A stretch of DNA of 64,000 bases from Pseudomicrostroma phylloplanum. Lineage: Eukaryota; Basidiomycota; Exobasidiomycetes; Microstromatales. Every line of letters starts with the position of its first letter. The stretch's first letter is position 1. The translations under genes and the position numbers were made by a program. The DNA is taken from assembly GCA_039545275.1 (NCBI GenBank), contig BCHS01000006.1, positions 310,001-374,000 on the forward strand, given 5' to 3'. Of this stretch, positions 36,101-47,316 are shown piece by piece. Under the pieces are notes generated by a model, which was not told the origin of the DNA, ran no database searches, and was given only the letters and a program-made list of their open reading frames with translations.

Positions 36101-37522
36101 AACAGTCAGGACTTCGCATTGAGAATCAGTCGGAGCTGACCGGCTGTGCTCATCTTGCAACAGCGCACTGACGCCCGTCCGCATGTACAGATGCTTCAGA
36201 TCGCGAACCACATTCTTGAGGCTGTTGATGACACTGGTCTCCACTGTGCTGTCCATATTCCTCGCTCCGGTACCGGCCTCGTTTAGCCATGTGGTCAATC
36301 GTTCCCGCAGAGGTCGATCACAAAGGTAGTCAAGCTCGAAGAATTGTTGTAGCCAGTACTTGAGTATTGCATATGTTCTCACCAGGACAATGCGGCGGGG
36401 AGACGAGTCGTACGAGGAGGGAGTCGTTGCCCAAGAAAAGCGCTCGATCAGCGATTCCAGAAGTTGGCGTGGAGTCATGAAAATTCGAAAGGTTAAGAAG
36501 AAGTTCGTCATCAGACGGTTGTCGATGACGGATGTCAGCACAGCGATGAGGGCCGTGATCGTCGGGGCGGACGTTGGAACACTCGACTTGTGATCGCTGT
36601 GTCGATGAACGGACACCTCTGGTGACGATGGAGATGAGAATCTCTCTAGGCTTCCTACTTGCTTGGTCCTCCAGGAGTCATCAGACCCTGGAAGCGGGGC
36701 CTGGTGATCGGGACTCGTCACTTGACCGCCGTCTGCAAGGCAAATCGACGCTTCTGGTTCCTCCGTTGGCTGGTCATTCCGTACACCCGACGGTCTTTGA
36801 CAGTCAAGCGAAGGCGTGAGATCGGGGGAAATACCCAGCCCTTGCGAAGGCACATCTAGAGGGTGGCAGCATGAGTGGTCTGAACTTCGCAAATGGCTCA
36901 GAATGGCTCCGAGAACATCGCCGCCTCGCAAGCACTCTGTACGGGACAAAGAGTACATTTCCGATGGCAGGGAAGCTTGTGCGGATGACGGCTGAACATG
37001 CGAGCTGAGCTTTGTGTGTCCCGTTTCCGAGGTGTCCTGGCTCCCTGCGGCTGCGCTGTTGCAGACAGTTTGGCTGGCTGTTGAATGCGAATGAGCTGTG
37101 GCTCCTGTTGAGAATCCCATGCTCTTCAACGCATTCACCGAAGCTTTCGCACCAATGACGGGGAATCTCTTCGCTGGCGTCGTCTTGGCCTCGCACCTAT
37201 CATTGTCCTGAATGCCCGTAGCTTTGGCAAGGCGATAGATAGCTCGCCCCGCGGCTGTGAGCCTGGCGGTGACGACCCAGCTTGATCGATCTCGGGGCTC
37301 TAGCACGGCTATGCCATTACCTTGCAGAGCAAGCTCCTGCTCGGCTTCGTGGAGCTCTTGGAGGACAATGTCTCGTGCACGCAAAGGGAGGTCGTATTTA
37401 CGTGCCACAGCTTGGATCGCAATCCAGCTAGTGGTCTCAAAGGGGGCCCCATCCCAAATCTCATGCGAATGCGCATGGGAGAGTGGTGTGTGAGTGCGTG
37501 GAGATTGGTGAGGCTCTTGCAT
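33170..37522 (-). CDS. Ras-family guanine nucleotide exchange factor (RasGEF, CDC25-like)
   Basis: A single exon encodes 1450 residues from ATG 37522. The frame stays open to 37981, but that extension overlaps the divergent PAB2 start and is poor protein, so the shorter start is preferred. A folded N-terminal segment (about residues 20-100; TTSWIAIQAVARKYDLPLRA) precedes Ser/Thr-rich linker. RasGEF_N follows at about 320-430 (LMTNFFLTFRIFMTPRQLLE; LKYWLQQFFELDYLCDRPLR). The catalytic CDC25 domain occupies about 1110-1450: LTLIER-type start (QHFTLIERELFCAIDW), then RFNLTCNWVASQVV, CYQQCNFVTLVEICLGLQSP and VPFFGLFISDL. It activates a Ras, Rap or Bud-type GTPase; which one cannot be told. The ~680-residue linker is disordered and Ser-rich. 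Confidence 0.88.
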   Translation of the reverse strand: MQEPHQSPRTHTPLSHAHSHEIWDGAPFETTSWIAIQAVARKYDLPLRARDIVLQELHEAEQELALQGNGIAVLEPRDRSSWVVTARLTAAGRAIYRLAKATGIQDNDRCEAKTTPAKRFPVIGAKASVNALKSMGFSTGATAHSHSTASQTVCNSAAAGSQDTSETGHTKLSSHVQPSSAQASLPSEMYSLSRTECLRGGDVLGAILSHLRSSDHSCCHPLDVPSQGLGISPDLTPSLDCQRPSGVRNDQPTEEPEASICLADGGQVTSPDHQAPLPGSDDSWRTKQVGSLERFSSPSSPEVSVHRHSDHKSSVPTSAPTITALIAVLTSVIDNRLMTNFFLTFRIFMTPRQLLESLIERFSWATTPSSYDSSPRRIVLVRTYAILKYWLQQFFELDYLCDRPLRERLTTWLNEAGTGARNMDSTVETSVINSLKNVVRDLKHLYMRTGVSALLQDEHSRSAPTDSQCEVLTVVQDMAPLTAGVETHSPLNISDSHTERNSNDLRRLQTLAKPSGLVPIETTILAQPRQSSYTSLDRTGSEDVAVPASMPTLSYDPLTRAISSTVEALARIKRSMGNGGIKLHSARDTLADYHCRRSDLLFVRDGIKDLVRFCEQGREGGAYRDRECSFAIGHLNDHTPSLGTSSTVSSDTLDSVLDFAAPRTNPYWESKRGQQALIVDRSSGNSSLRDSYDGVCSGQSCRVQRARACSLDGANLDRLPLNATARERHYSHSNGLSRSPSRYASPGGPSQSSCPERQDVLRATRHAISNRTLRPAAHRAADAQLPERDRLTPMSLPSRTSSPSAAETVSQVSYATLLHLIGPFAERPNIVQIDDIDLSSDEDDGVVRQALRRLPGARDLRTANRSGNAQASSTQATSSCNAKMLDTTRARISASSSLKAHSDRMTDSCRESDLSSSEQVEMMDPDDALAGYELVQGFRIEDFASDEDEAPGGVEEALRRLEGFIDEGKRLARAQRVEALWANSRSRQAAELASPEADTEQVVVSEAGHCLPSAHRLPRRNRSSQPCAEADSGMATSFLADPFSFATAPGEVAACGYDTDPANVAEARQTPQPASEPSSGLLPGIEILELKAKARPPPTGIPGPQPLPPVHRCFLLDHRSEAIAQHFTLIERELFCAIDWTDLVTNRWRERSQPYEVVDWEAYYKAQCQARQRAEAAGERHPRTDVETIVARFNLTCNWVASQVVLTRRVEERVAVISKLIRVAFKCYQQCNFVTLVEICLGLQSPWVEHLHKTWAKMGSWEMRVFRDLKALTSPRDDFRHLRAAMHELITDGNLEELITCSGPSKAPRGAPVRHAGRNEVLIAATSRCVPFFGLFISDLDRWHRLPSFIGSKASLSSAHAFAQAEHVQRSQINPLERANLPAYFSNVPSQSSVNMLKVEQLGSTVKTILALQQKAASYAYEADGTLYNKCLRLRCLDGHQMTQLSPPDD

Positions 37523-37949
37523 GGTGTGCTTTCGCCTTTCCCCGTCGGCGAGGGCGACTTGTGGTAGGTGGAAGGGAATTGTAATCGTTAGAGGGCGTGA
37601 GGTATCGTCAGAGGACAGGGCCAGTGGGTGAGAGGTGAAGGGGGTGCATCGGTCAGCTGGTAAGCCTGCGGCGATGCCCGAGAGGGAGCATGGATGGGTA
37701 GGAAGCACAAGAGGCGCAGCCGTGGAGAGGGCCCAGTAGGATGAGCACCAAGGAGAGGAGCAGCTCAGGGGTGGCCGCCATGCCGACGAGGACGAGGGAA
37801 GCGCAGACGCACACAGACGCACCCACACCAAAGTCAAAGCCCCGCCGCGCCTTGACCGCCCACATTTCCCTTGCCCTCCCGTCGCTTGATCCCTTTCCCC
37901 TCGCTCCTCTGCACACTCTTTGCCACTGCTTCCTCTTGCCGCTGCCACA
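37523..37949. promoter_or_regulatory. Divergent promoter region (RasGEF / PAB2)
   Basis: A 427-bp stretch between two start codons on opposite strands. It is pyrimidine-rich just before the PAB2 ATG. The RasGEF frame stays open across it but the translated sequence is Ser/Pro/Cys-rich and unconvincing. Confidence 0.4.
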
Positions 37950-38877
37950 ATGGCCAACATCGACGAGATCGACCTTCCCATACATGTCCATCAAGCCGAC
38001 GACGCCTTCGACGCTCACAATGGGCCAACAGCACCAGCCACATCGGCAGACGACGATGACGCCGAACTGGAAGCCATGAAGGCCCGAGTGGCAGAAATGG
38101 AGGCAGAGGCAGCCAAGCTAAGACAGATGCAAGACCAAGCGGACAAAGACATGGCAAATGCAGCAGGACCCGCCAGAGCCAGTGGACCCACAGAAGAAGA
38201 AAAGGAGGAGGTAGATGCCAGATCCATCTACGTAGGCAATGTGAGTGAGAAGATCATCCTGCCGGACGGTATCGAGGACCTGCCATCCACCTCAGTCCCT
38301 CAGAGAGCAGTGAGACGTCACAGGGCTGCCAGCTGACGGTACTAGACATCTTGCGGCTCTTTGAATCAATCTACAGGTAGACTACGGAGCCACGCCAGAG
38401 GAGATACAACAACATTTCCAGAGCTGTGGAAACATAAACAGAGTGACGATACTTTGCGATAAGTTCACAGGACATCCAAAAGGGTAAGTGGTGAGCTGCT
38501 TCAAGAGGCGAAAGACTTGGAGGCCAAGGCTAACTTCGCCGCCTCGCCGCTGTGTTGGTCCCCCTCAGCTACGCATACGTCGAGTTCGCTGACCCCTCGC
38601 TAGTCACCAACGCAATGGTCCTGAACGAATCGCTATTCCGGGGAAGACTGATAAAGGTAGGTCTCTCGACACGATTGTTGAGGGATGGTTGGACGACGAA
38701 AAGAGCCGGAGCAGCAATGAAGCCCTAACAATGCTGACACCGTGTCGCCGTGCATGTCCACAGGTTACTGCGAAGCGAACCAATGTCCCAGGTCTCAATA
38801 CAAGAGGAAGAGGCAGGGGGCGCGGTAGACCGTACAGGTCGAGAGGAAGGGGCAGAGGCAGGGGCAGGCCTTGGTGA
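37950..38877 (+). CDS. PAB2: Nuclear poly(A)-binding protein PAB2 (PABPN1 family)
   Basis: Exons 37950..38240, 38377..38483, 38569..38656 and 38764..38877 give 199 residues. PABPN1/Pab2 proteins bind poly(A) tails in the nucleus and act in polyadenylation and exosome-linked RNA turnover. The order of parts is typical: acidic N-terminus, a coiled coil ([20 protein letters not shown], about residues 38-58), a single RRM (RNP2 SIYVGN; RNP1 KGYAYVEF), and a Gly-Arg-rich tail ([10 protein letters not shown]...) that would be an arginine-methylation target. RNP2 and the rest of the RRM are separated by introns at GN|VDY and KG|YAY. The tail ends at GRPW. It is divergent from the RasGEF. Confidence 0.94.
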
Positions 38878-39066
38878 CGGCAACCGTGGCAGTGAGACCA
38901 GATGAGGCCCCGGACGGCCGCACATAGCTGGACTTCTCGACCCCGACAAGTTCTGTGAACACGGTCCTTGACTCGCTATTACTCCAAGGCGACCTTGTCA
39001 TTCGTCTGGTTCTGGTGAAAAGAGACGATCAACGAATCGCCGCCAGGAGTACCTGCAGGTCGTCGT

Positions 39067-40354
39067 TCAATGCTTGAAGAGGAAAGGATTGAGACCCTTG
39101 CTCACTTTTTCTACATCTCGAAATGTGAGCGACACCCTCTTCTCCCTGATTAGGACATCGTATTGACCAGAATCAGACTCGCCGACGGGTTTGCATTGGC
39201 TCGCTGACTGAAGCTTTGCCTTGATCTCCCTGTCTCTCACGCTGCCGCTGTTGACGAGGCGAGAGAGGTGTGAAGCTTCTTCCCTTGTTCTCTCCGCAAT
39301 GCCATGTAGATACGTTCTGGCAATGGGGTCAGAAAAGTATTGTTTCATCATCAGTGGTTAGCAGACTCCTCCCGTGCAGGAGATGATGCGGTTGCAGCTC
39401 ACCCATACGCCCATCCAGTGGTCAGCAGGAGGCTGCGTGGCTCCTGCAGTATAGAGAAGGCGGGTTCGCGCTCGCGGGCTCGAACCGTATTGTGCAGGTC
39501 CCCTTCCTTGCCCTCCTCGGCCCAGCGATAGATGTCGAGGACAGTGTGCGAGGCCAGGCTGACTGTGGCTACTGCCGCATAGTAAGCCCCTCCGTCCTCG
39601 TGGGGCATGATGCCTTGCCCTGGCAGGTATTCGTTGATCAGCTGGGCAGGTCGACGAGCAACGGTGACGCGAGGCGAATGAGCTGAGTGCGGACAGATTG
39701 CCGTGACCAAAAGCGGACTCTCACACAGTGATTGGGCTTCTGATGTTGGCTCTTGGCGAAGACTCTCGTTGCGGCTAGCCTCTCCACTAGGGGCGGATAA
39801 TGCACCAGCCAGTCGGGCATGGCCTCGGGTATGAGGACATTTTTTGAAGACACTTGACCGCCTGAACAAAAAGTGCCAGCATGCCGGGGCGGTGGATCAG
39901 AAGCTGTGCTTCATTGACACCTGTAATAGGAGGTAATGGCATCGTAAGCGTCCTCCCTCACTCACCCCAGCTCTGCAGCCTGTGTATCGCATCGGTGCAA
40001 CAAGGACAGGACGGAGAGGGTTGCAATCAGAGCCGGCTGGATAATTAAGGGGGTGGGGGAAGGAGATCAAGACTGTGCTCAATGCTCACCTCCTGTTCTG
40101 CAACACCTTCCATTTAGGCTTGGGACATTGCTCAATCTGACAGAAGGGGTCTCGTCAGTATGCTACCGCCGGGGTGTCCGTGGGCTTTGCTGGTCATTCA
40201 CCTTTTCAATCAAGTATGTCTCTTCGTCGCTTGAGATGAAGTCTGGAATGTAAAAGAAGCCACCATGTGCGTCTTGATCGCTGCCCTGCATTGACCTCGG
40301 CAGGGCATTGCGAGGGACCTGGATCCGATACTTTTCAAGCTCGTCTGGTGTCAT
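39067..40354 (-). CDS. ALKBH6: ALKBH6-type Fe(II)/2-oxoglutarate dioxygenase with a 14-nt exon
   Basis: Six exons, 40354..40202, 40136..40090, 39979..39966, 39861..39725, 39641..39403 and 39316..39067, give 279 residues. The third exon is only 14 nt; it supplies LQSW within RRLQSWGGQ, exactly the conserved ALKBH6 substrate-side motif. The jelly-roll core shows INEYLPGQGIMPHEDGGAYY with the iron ligands His131 and Asp133, SHTVLDIYRW, LQEPRSLLL, the third ligand His in YLHGIAERTRE, and the 2-oxoglutarate Arg in RVSLTFRDV. ALKBH6 is reported to act on alkylated nucleic acid in other eukaryotes; the substrate here is not known. The N-terminus ends in the family motif FYIPDFISSDEET. It is divergent from SHPRH. 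Confidence 0.92.
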
Positions 40355-40602
40355 CGTGTGCAGGGAGTAGGCAGAGGCGTCGTTGCGATGCCGCCTCGGT
40401 CGCCCTGGGTCGAGCGGGCGAGCAAGCGGAAAGGGCAAGCTTCTCCACTTGCCTCCGACCCACTCTCGTTCGCTACTACTTCCCCCATCCTCCGCTTCCA
40501 ACCCCCCACCCAGCCTTCTTCTCGTCTCGAGGTTCTGTGCGTGGACGCTGGGACCCACGAGCTGCCAGGCGCTCTGTAGCACCCCTTTAGTCTGGACATG
40601 TC

Positions 40603-43600
40603 ATGGATCGTCACAGGCAGGCCACACCCAATGTCCGCTGCCAGCCCCTCTTCCAGATCGACCCTGCCGCGTCTGAGGACCTTCTCGCCGGTACGCCTCT
40701 GGAGGTCAAGGAACATCTGATACCCGCCATGGAGATCTTCTTCGACTTCACCCTTCTTCGCGAGCGGTTGACGGACACAGGACCGACGTCTGGTTGTCAT
40801 TGTCATCTCCAACCTTGCATGGAGCATGTGAAGGACATCAAAGATGACCCGGTCTGCCTCGGAAAGAGGAAGGCAGAACTTCCACTAGAACAGGGACGCA
40901 CAAAGCAGGTCAAGACGACTGAAGACGAAGTGATATCCCGCCGCACATCTCCCTTACCCACTGGCTTCAGTCTCTTCTCAACGTCTTGCCTCTTCCAGCT
41001 CGAGCCCCTTCTGGACATGCCAGCCTGTGGCGAAGATCAAGTCCTCTCAGACACAGATTTGGGTCCCGTCTTATTATCCGAATCTCCGTGCGAGTCACTG
41101 CAAACAGACGCAGTCGTTGCAGATTCGATGATTGAGCTCTCGATCACGACATCCCAGGGCAACGGCTCGCGGTGGCAGCCTCTCTGTCGCTTGCCTATAA
41201 TTGATACAAAAAGCCACATCTTCCCAACCGACTGCGAAAGCTGGAGATCGCCAAATGGACAGTGGATATTGTCCGCACTTCGTCTCAACGGCGAAGGAAT
41301 CATTCACTTGGAAGCTAAGGCGTCTTTGGACTTTGGAGGCACGGTTCTGAGACTCTCTTTGGCTGGAAGTCTCGGCTCCAAGGTCCATCTGGCAGGTGCG
41401 GACGACCTCAGCAACGTACCCGTCCTTTCTATGACTCAGATACTGGATATCGTGGAGATGATGCGATTCACTAGCCCCACATCAGGACCGAATGAGGAGG
41501 AGCAGAGACGGAGGGGCATAGATGCGAGTGCTATCTATGCGAATCTTGCCCCTGCCAACTTCACAACCCACGGTGAAGCGCAGAGTCCTGGCTTGAGACC
41601 TATATTGTACCCCTTCCAGGAACGCTCTACTGCATTTCTGCTCGGTAGAGAAGGCAAAGAGTATGTCAAGGGGGTCCTCATGAACGTCGCCAATACAGTC
41701 ATGACTCGTGGTGGACCATCAGACGTAGGAATTTGGTGGGAGCTGGTTTGTCCCAATCTCTTCTTCAACGTGTGTACTGGGCAATTCGCCGCCAACGCCA
41801 AATCTACGCAAGCAAGCAATACGAAAGGGGCTTTACTAGCGGAAGAGATGGGACTTGGCAAAACAGTCGAGATTCTTGCGTTGATCTTGGGCAACCCTGC
41901 CCCTGCAGATCGCTCGGAGCTTGTCTCGTACACCGATCAGGCCAACGATGTGACTGTACGACCCGTCAAAGCAACATTGATAGTAGCGCCAGAGGTTTTG
42001 CGGGAACAGTGGATCAACGAAATACGCCGACATGCACCTGATCTCAAGATCTACTGTTTCCAAGGCCATGTGAAGGCTTACAAGGACGTGCCATCGGGAT
42101 CTTCATGGGAACGATTCGCCCAGACCTTCGATGTCATTGTCGTATCCTTTGGTGTGCTGCAAAAAGAGATCGGGGTGGCACTGAAGGAACCGGTGCGCTC
42201 TCGAAGGAGTCCTCGGAGATACGAGCGCCCACGATGCCCGCTCATCCAGCTCGAATTCTGGCGAGTGGTTTGCGACGAGATACAGATGGTCAGCAATACA
42301 AGCCAAGCGGGGAGAGTCGTCAGCATGGTTCCAAGGCTATCATCGATCGCTGTATCAGGAACTCCCTTTAAAAAGTCCAGCGATATTGCCTCATTGTTTC
42401 ACTTTCTCCGTCTGCAGATTCCGCAAGCATTAGCCAAACAACCAATATCGTGCAGTATGGCTCCCTCACTATTCAGGGCTCTCAGCATTCTGACCGTTCG
42501 CAACAAGAAGACTGATGTCTCGCTTGAAATGACGCTTCCCAAACAGCAACGGTATGTTGTACCTATTGACTTCACCGCTGTTGAGATGGCCTACTACGAG
42601 GGTCTGTGGACTCACTCTTTACACGTGCTTGGACTCGATGCTCATGGTGGACCTCTACGAGGAGATTGGAGCCTTGATTCTCACGAAATGCGCAACCAAT
42701 TGTTCCTGCTCCGTCAGGCTTGCACTCACCCTCAGGTAGCCGGGCGAGCGTTAGGCAGCGGGGCTATGGCTCATGGCAACCTCAAAACGCTGGAAGAGGT
42801 GCTAATCTTCATGCAGGAACAGGTTGCAGGGGAGCTTCATAAAGAACGAAGCAGGCTCTTTGCACTGAGCATCGACCGCATCACAATAGTCCTGTTGGAT
42901 GAGGCCCTCGCGGCCAGACACGACTTAGCCAAAGTGTCGCTTGAGTACTTACTTAGTCAATTGGATGAACTGCGCCAACAGACAAGAGATGCACTTCGAG
43001 CGGCGCGTCACATCGGCCCAGGCTATCGTTTCACAAGCCGGGAAATCACCTGTTCACAATTCGACCAAGGAGAAGAGCTCCTTGATTCCCAAAACAAGAG
43101 CGTAAGGGAAGCTGCCAGAGTTGCACACATCCAGACCCTTCAGCAGAGATATCGAGCCTATACAGAGCATGCTGCTCGGGCCTCGCATTGGCTCGGCAGC
43201 GTACACTTCCAGATGAGTGAGCTCACCAACAATGTTGAGCAGAAAGACCGTTTCAAACAAGGAGAAGACCATGCATACGACAGAGCCGAACAGTATCGAA
43301 TGGAGTTGCTCAGTGAAACGCGGGAGGGTGTCGCTAGAGCAGTGAAAGCTACCGAGGAGATATCAGTCGTATCATGCGAGCTCGAAGAGATGGAAACCAC
43401 CACACCCTTCGACAACTGGGGTTTAAAGACCAGACGAATCTTTGAACAGGTCAAAGCCGGTATCCAGCTGCTCAATCAGAATACTGAAGTGGTAACCTCC
43501 TGGAGGAGGGCAGCGCGGAAGGCACTCTTCACTCCCGTCAATCGAGAGGTTTCTGCCGATGATGCCGACGACGATCAATATGCCGAAGCTCTCGAGTGCC

Positions 43601-45571
43601 AGCATCAAGCAGAGGTCTTGCTGGAGATGTATCGGCCTTTGCTCGCACGAAGGCAAGCTATTCTGACCTCTCAGATCGCGAATGGCTCTATGGAGCTTCC
43701 CAACAGCATGAAGGATTTGGAGTCGTCTGTTAGATTCTTCAAGCAACAGAGACGGCAAGCACTACTCCGCGGAGGTACGCCGTCTGTGGCGCACGCTGTG
43801 CAGGAGACTGATCTGGATGTGCTAGCAGAGCACGAAAGAGCACAGCTTGCTCAATACCGGCTCTTAGCTGAGGAGATGAACAAGGCCTCGATCACGCAGC
43901 TGCATGATTCGAGGGCGCTCGCAGACCTGTTGCCCCGCTTACGCGAGATCAGCGAGGAAGAAGGTGGCTCTCTCAAGGAGGACCGCCTCGCACAGGAAGG
44001 TATGCTGGCTTTGCGCGCCATTCTGAAACGCCAGAATCGACTCCTAGAGGGTCTCAGAAGGGAGCTTGATGTCATGGCCAAGCTCTTCAATCGCCGCGCG
44101 GAATATGTAAGTTCACTTGCATTCGGCTGCTTTCTGGGAATGAGTAGCTCATCTTGAACCCCTTCGCCCTCTTGCACCCATCATGCAGTTCAAGCAGCTT
44201 CAAGCTTTGAGCGACGCTCTCCTCGACGCTGCTGTACCTTCTGCAGAGCTCGGCCTCAAGCTCGAGGAATTGCAGCGGAGAAAAGATGCGGCAGCGCTCG
44301 CATCGAAGAACCACGAAAGCAGGCTTCGCTACCTCTGCCACTTGGAAGAAATTGGCAACGAGGGAGTTGAGAAGGATTGCGTCATCTGCCGAGATCCGAT
44401 GGAGATCGGTCTATTATTCAAACGGTGTAGCCATACTTGCTGTGCCAAGTAAGTACCACACTTGGAATGTACGATTCCTTCCACGACTTTCGCTCACACA
44501 CGTTGCTTCCCATCTTGACGTACTCGAACGGCACCTCTTTTCCAGATGCTTCAATACCTGGTACAGCTCCAGTCATACGTGTCCTACTTGTAGAGCTCCC
44601 GTCAAGGGACCAAAAGATTATCATCGCATCGTCTACCTCCAGAAGGAGGACAAACTTCACCCAACCGAGTCGCATCCTTCGGCAGATGTGCTGGAAGGTG
44701 CAGAGGCGAAGTCTGCCGCGTTTCGTACGATCGACGCCCGTATACGTCTCGAGATAGAAGAGCAGAAGCCCTCCGGCCGCTACGGCAGTAAACTTGACAT
44801 GCTTACTAAGCATCTCATCTTCATCGGTCAGGAATCGCCTTTGGAAAAGACGATCGTCTTCTCCGCCTTCAAACGCGGTCTGGACTTGGTCGCCGATGCC
44901 CTCAGACACAGTGAGTCAAGAAGACTGCCTCGAGACGCATCCTTGCTGCTATGCTTAGCCGACGATCCTGTCCCCACATCCCGACTGCTAGATGGCCTAC
45001 ACTTTGCGTATGCTGACAGCAGCGGAAGAAACACCGCCATTGCTGTCCGTGAGTTCACCACAGGAGACACTAGTATCTTACTCTTGCACTCCGAGACGAC
45101 TTCTGCGGGTCTCAATCTTGTGGCGACCAAAAATGTGATCTTGCTGGAGCCGCTGGTCAATTCCGGAACGGAAAGACAGGCGCTGGGCAGAGTGTGCCGC
45201 ATTGGCCAAACGAAGGAAACCAACGTCTTTCTCTACTTTCTCAAAGGCAGCGTCGAAGAGAGGATCTTGCACTTGGCAGCTGGGCGTGGACAGAGCTTAT
45301 ACCTGAGGGATCAAGAACAGGGCCAGGAAAGGGACTCAGGTGCTCTGATTGCTGGCCATGGCTCTGGATCTGGCAACACGAGGGAGAAAGGCGACTGTAA
45401 GTGCAGAGACGGCTCAGGGCAAGGCATAACAAAGAGGCACTCACGGAACACACCTCTCTCACCTCAGACGTACACACGATCGATGACCTTCTCTCTTGCT
45501 TCTTTGCAGAACACCTGGGTGCAGGGCCGGGGTCAGCTAGCAGTACTGCTCAGCGACTACTTCCGACTTGA
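40603..45571 (+). CDS. IRC20 (SHPRH): SNF2-helicase/RING E3 ubiquitin ligase, SHPRH/Irc20 family
   Basis: Exons 40603..44106, 44189..44448, 44546..45396 and 45468..45571 give 1572 residues, close to yeast Irc20 (1556). SHPRH-type proteins polyubiquitinate PCNA in DNA damage tolerance; Irc20 affects recombination. Helicase lobe 1 has EEMGLGKT (Walker A, about residue 417) and DEIQM (about 558) in place of DEAH, as in SHPRH, followed by VSGTPFKK. A long helical insertion separates the lobes. The RING (CVICRDPMEIGL...CSHTCCAKCFNTW...CPTCRAP, about 1232-1275) is inserted between the lobes and is split by an intron. Lobe 2 has VFSAFKRGLDLV, TTSAGLNLV and GRVCRIGQTKETNVF. The spliced C-terminus reads YVHTIDDLLSCFF. 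No PHD or H15 domain was noticed. Confidence 0.94.
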
Positions 45572-46235
45572 ACGGAAGTCAATGCGCCGTAAAAGAAATG
45601 AGCTGCAAACCGATAGTCTAGACCGCTGTGAGCAATACGAAGGTGGCTAGAATGACAGTGACTCGAGTTGACATCACTGACGGCTAGCATGTGAGAGAAT
45701 TCTGCTTTCACAACCTGCAGCGTTAGCAGAGAACCTTGAGCGGTGTCGAGACTCATCGGGGTATGAGGTCTATCCGGTCTGATATGTCACGTTGGAGGTG
45801 TCCGTCCGTATTGCCGATTTCTCATATGTGCTCTGCAGTGGCATTCGCCGCTCCCCTTTCCCTCTTACGCCAAGCAGGCGGGTTATCGATACGTCCATCT
45901 GGACCTACTGCATCCTCTGCGACCAACGACTTCCCTCGTTGTGTATATCAAGCATCCTTTGCTGTGCTAGACGCTCTCTGTCTCTGGTCGAATACAACGG
46001 TTGCAGAGGTAGAGAAGGTCACACAGCAATCGTTAATTCGTGCAGACGAGAAGAGGTCGGTGGGAGGCACCTCTCCAAAGAGGCGAGAGAAAGCGTCGGC
46101 GTACGAACAGACAGGATACAGATGGTGCGGCCGCGATAGGTGATCAAGGGAATCTACATGGCGGACAGTCAAAGCGTACAGTACAAAGAATGTCGAGGCG
46201 CGTCCGTCCTAGAGGTTCAAGCCGCCGAACATTGT
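45572..46235. other. Convergent intergenic region (SHPRH / CAF1)
   Basis: A 664-bp stretch between two stop codons on opposite strands. An open frame covers about 45736-46143 but its translation is unremarkable, and I do not call it. Confidence 0.45.
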
Positions 46236-47316
46236 CTAGACCCCTCCTGCGGTAAGTTCTCGAGACGGCGGCGAGGTAATGCTGCTGTAAGGGTTTGCAG
46301 AGCCGAGTGGTAGTGGTCTACTACTTGCCGAAAATCCGTACAGTGCACCAATGAATTTGGCGTCATCTATCACCCCTTCGAAGAATCTCGAACGCAACTT
46401 GAAGAACGTAGCCGCAGTCAACAGCGAGTCGCTTCCAGCTTGATGCTGCTGCCCTATCCTTGCCACACCCAATTCTTCAGCGACGTCTTGCAGACCACCC
46501 TTGAGGTTTTTGCAAGACCTCATGAGATATTTGATGTCGTAAATGCTTGGGAACCAGATGCGGAGAAGTTGAAAGAACTCGGCCTCGGTGGTCGGAAGGG
46601 GTGCACAGGAGACGACTTTGACAAGGTAGCCAAAATCGTATCCGCTGCAGGACAATTGGGAGTGCCGGACAGCTTGGACGATCAGCAAAACTGTACAAGG
46701 CCTTCGGTGTCCACGGAGCCCCCTCGGCCCGACCACGTACCTGTGAAACGAGACCCATCTAACCTCATCGAAGAGGGCCAGTCCGCTAGTAATGAGCAGC
46801 TCGCCAAAGTATTCGACGTCTATGCCTAATCTCTCGTGCCTGTCAAAGTCCAGCCCGGCTTTGTTAAGGAGCTCAAGGGAGTCCGGCGCGCACATGTCCT
46901 CATTGGTGCTGAATCTGAAATTGAACTGCCAGGTACTGATGCCGGGTGGGTAATTGCCGTGCTCGTCTGTCAATGTTATGCCAAGCTGGATGAGCTTGAG
47001 CAGGTCAACGTTGCATCTCAGGGTTTGGTAATGATAGTCGGAGGAGCCTTTGAAGGTCCCGATTGGCCTGGCTACGATCCCGGGAAATTCAGTATCCTAT
47101 AGCAGGTCAGAAGCAATGGAGAGAAGGGCGGGGGAGGCAAGCAGACATGAGGGTCTCTGAATGTAAGAGAAGCCTGTCGCGACATGTGAGCGATGCGTCT
47201 GTGTATGGACGGAGACCCACCATTGCGACGTAAGGGTATCTCTCCACCATGTCCCTGAGATTGACCATCTCCATCTCCAGATTCTCTGCCCAGACCTCTC
47301 GGATTTGATTGGCCAT
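46236..47316 (-). CDS. CAF1 (POP2): CCR4-NOT deadenylase subunit CAF1/POP2
   Basis: Exons 47316..47221, 47096..46741 and 46644..46236 give 286 residues, the normal length for CAF1. It shortens mRNA poly(A) tails in the CCR4-NOT complex. All DEDDh nuclease residues are visible: D33 and E35 in DTEFPG right after the first junction, Asp in SGYDFGYL, and HQAGSDSLLTAATFF with the catalytic His and last Asp. The first exon reads IREVWAENLEMEMVNLRDMV and the second GTFKGSSDYHYQTLRCNVDL, both typical. The first donor is GTGGGT, weaker than its neighbours. The C-terminal 35 residues are divergent and Ser/Pro-rich. It is divergent from RPN10. Confidence 0.96.

Noticed and set aside
45736..46143. Plus-strand open frame of 135 codons between SHPRH and CAF1
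   Set aside because: The composition is ordinary, with no domain and no clear start context; convergent 3' regions are expected here.
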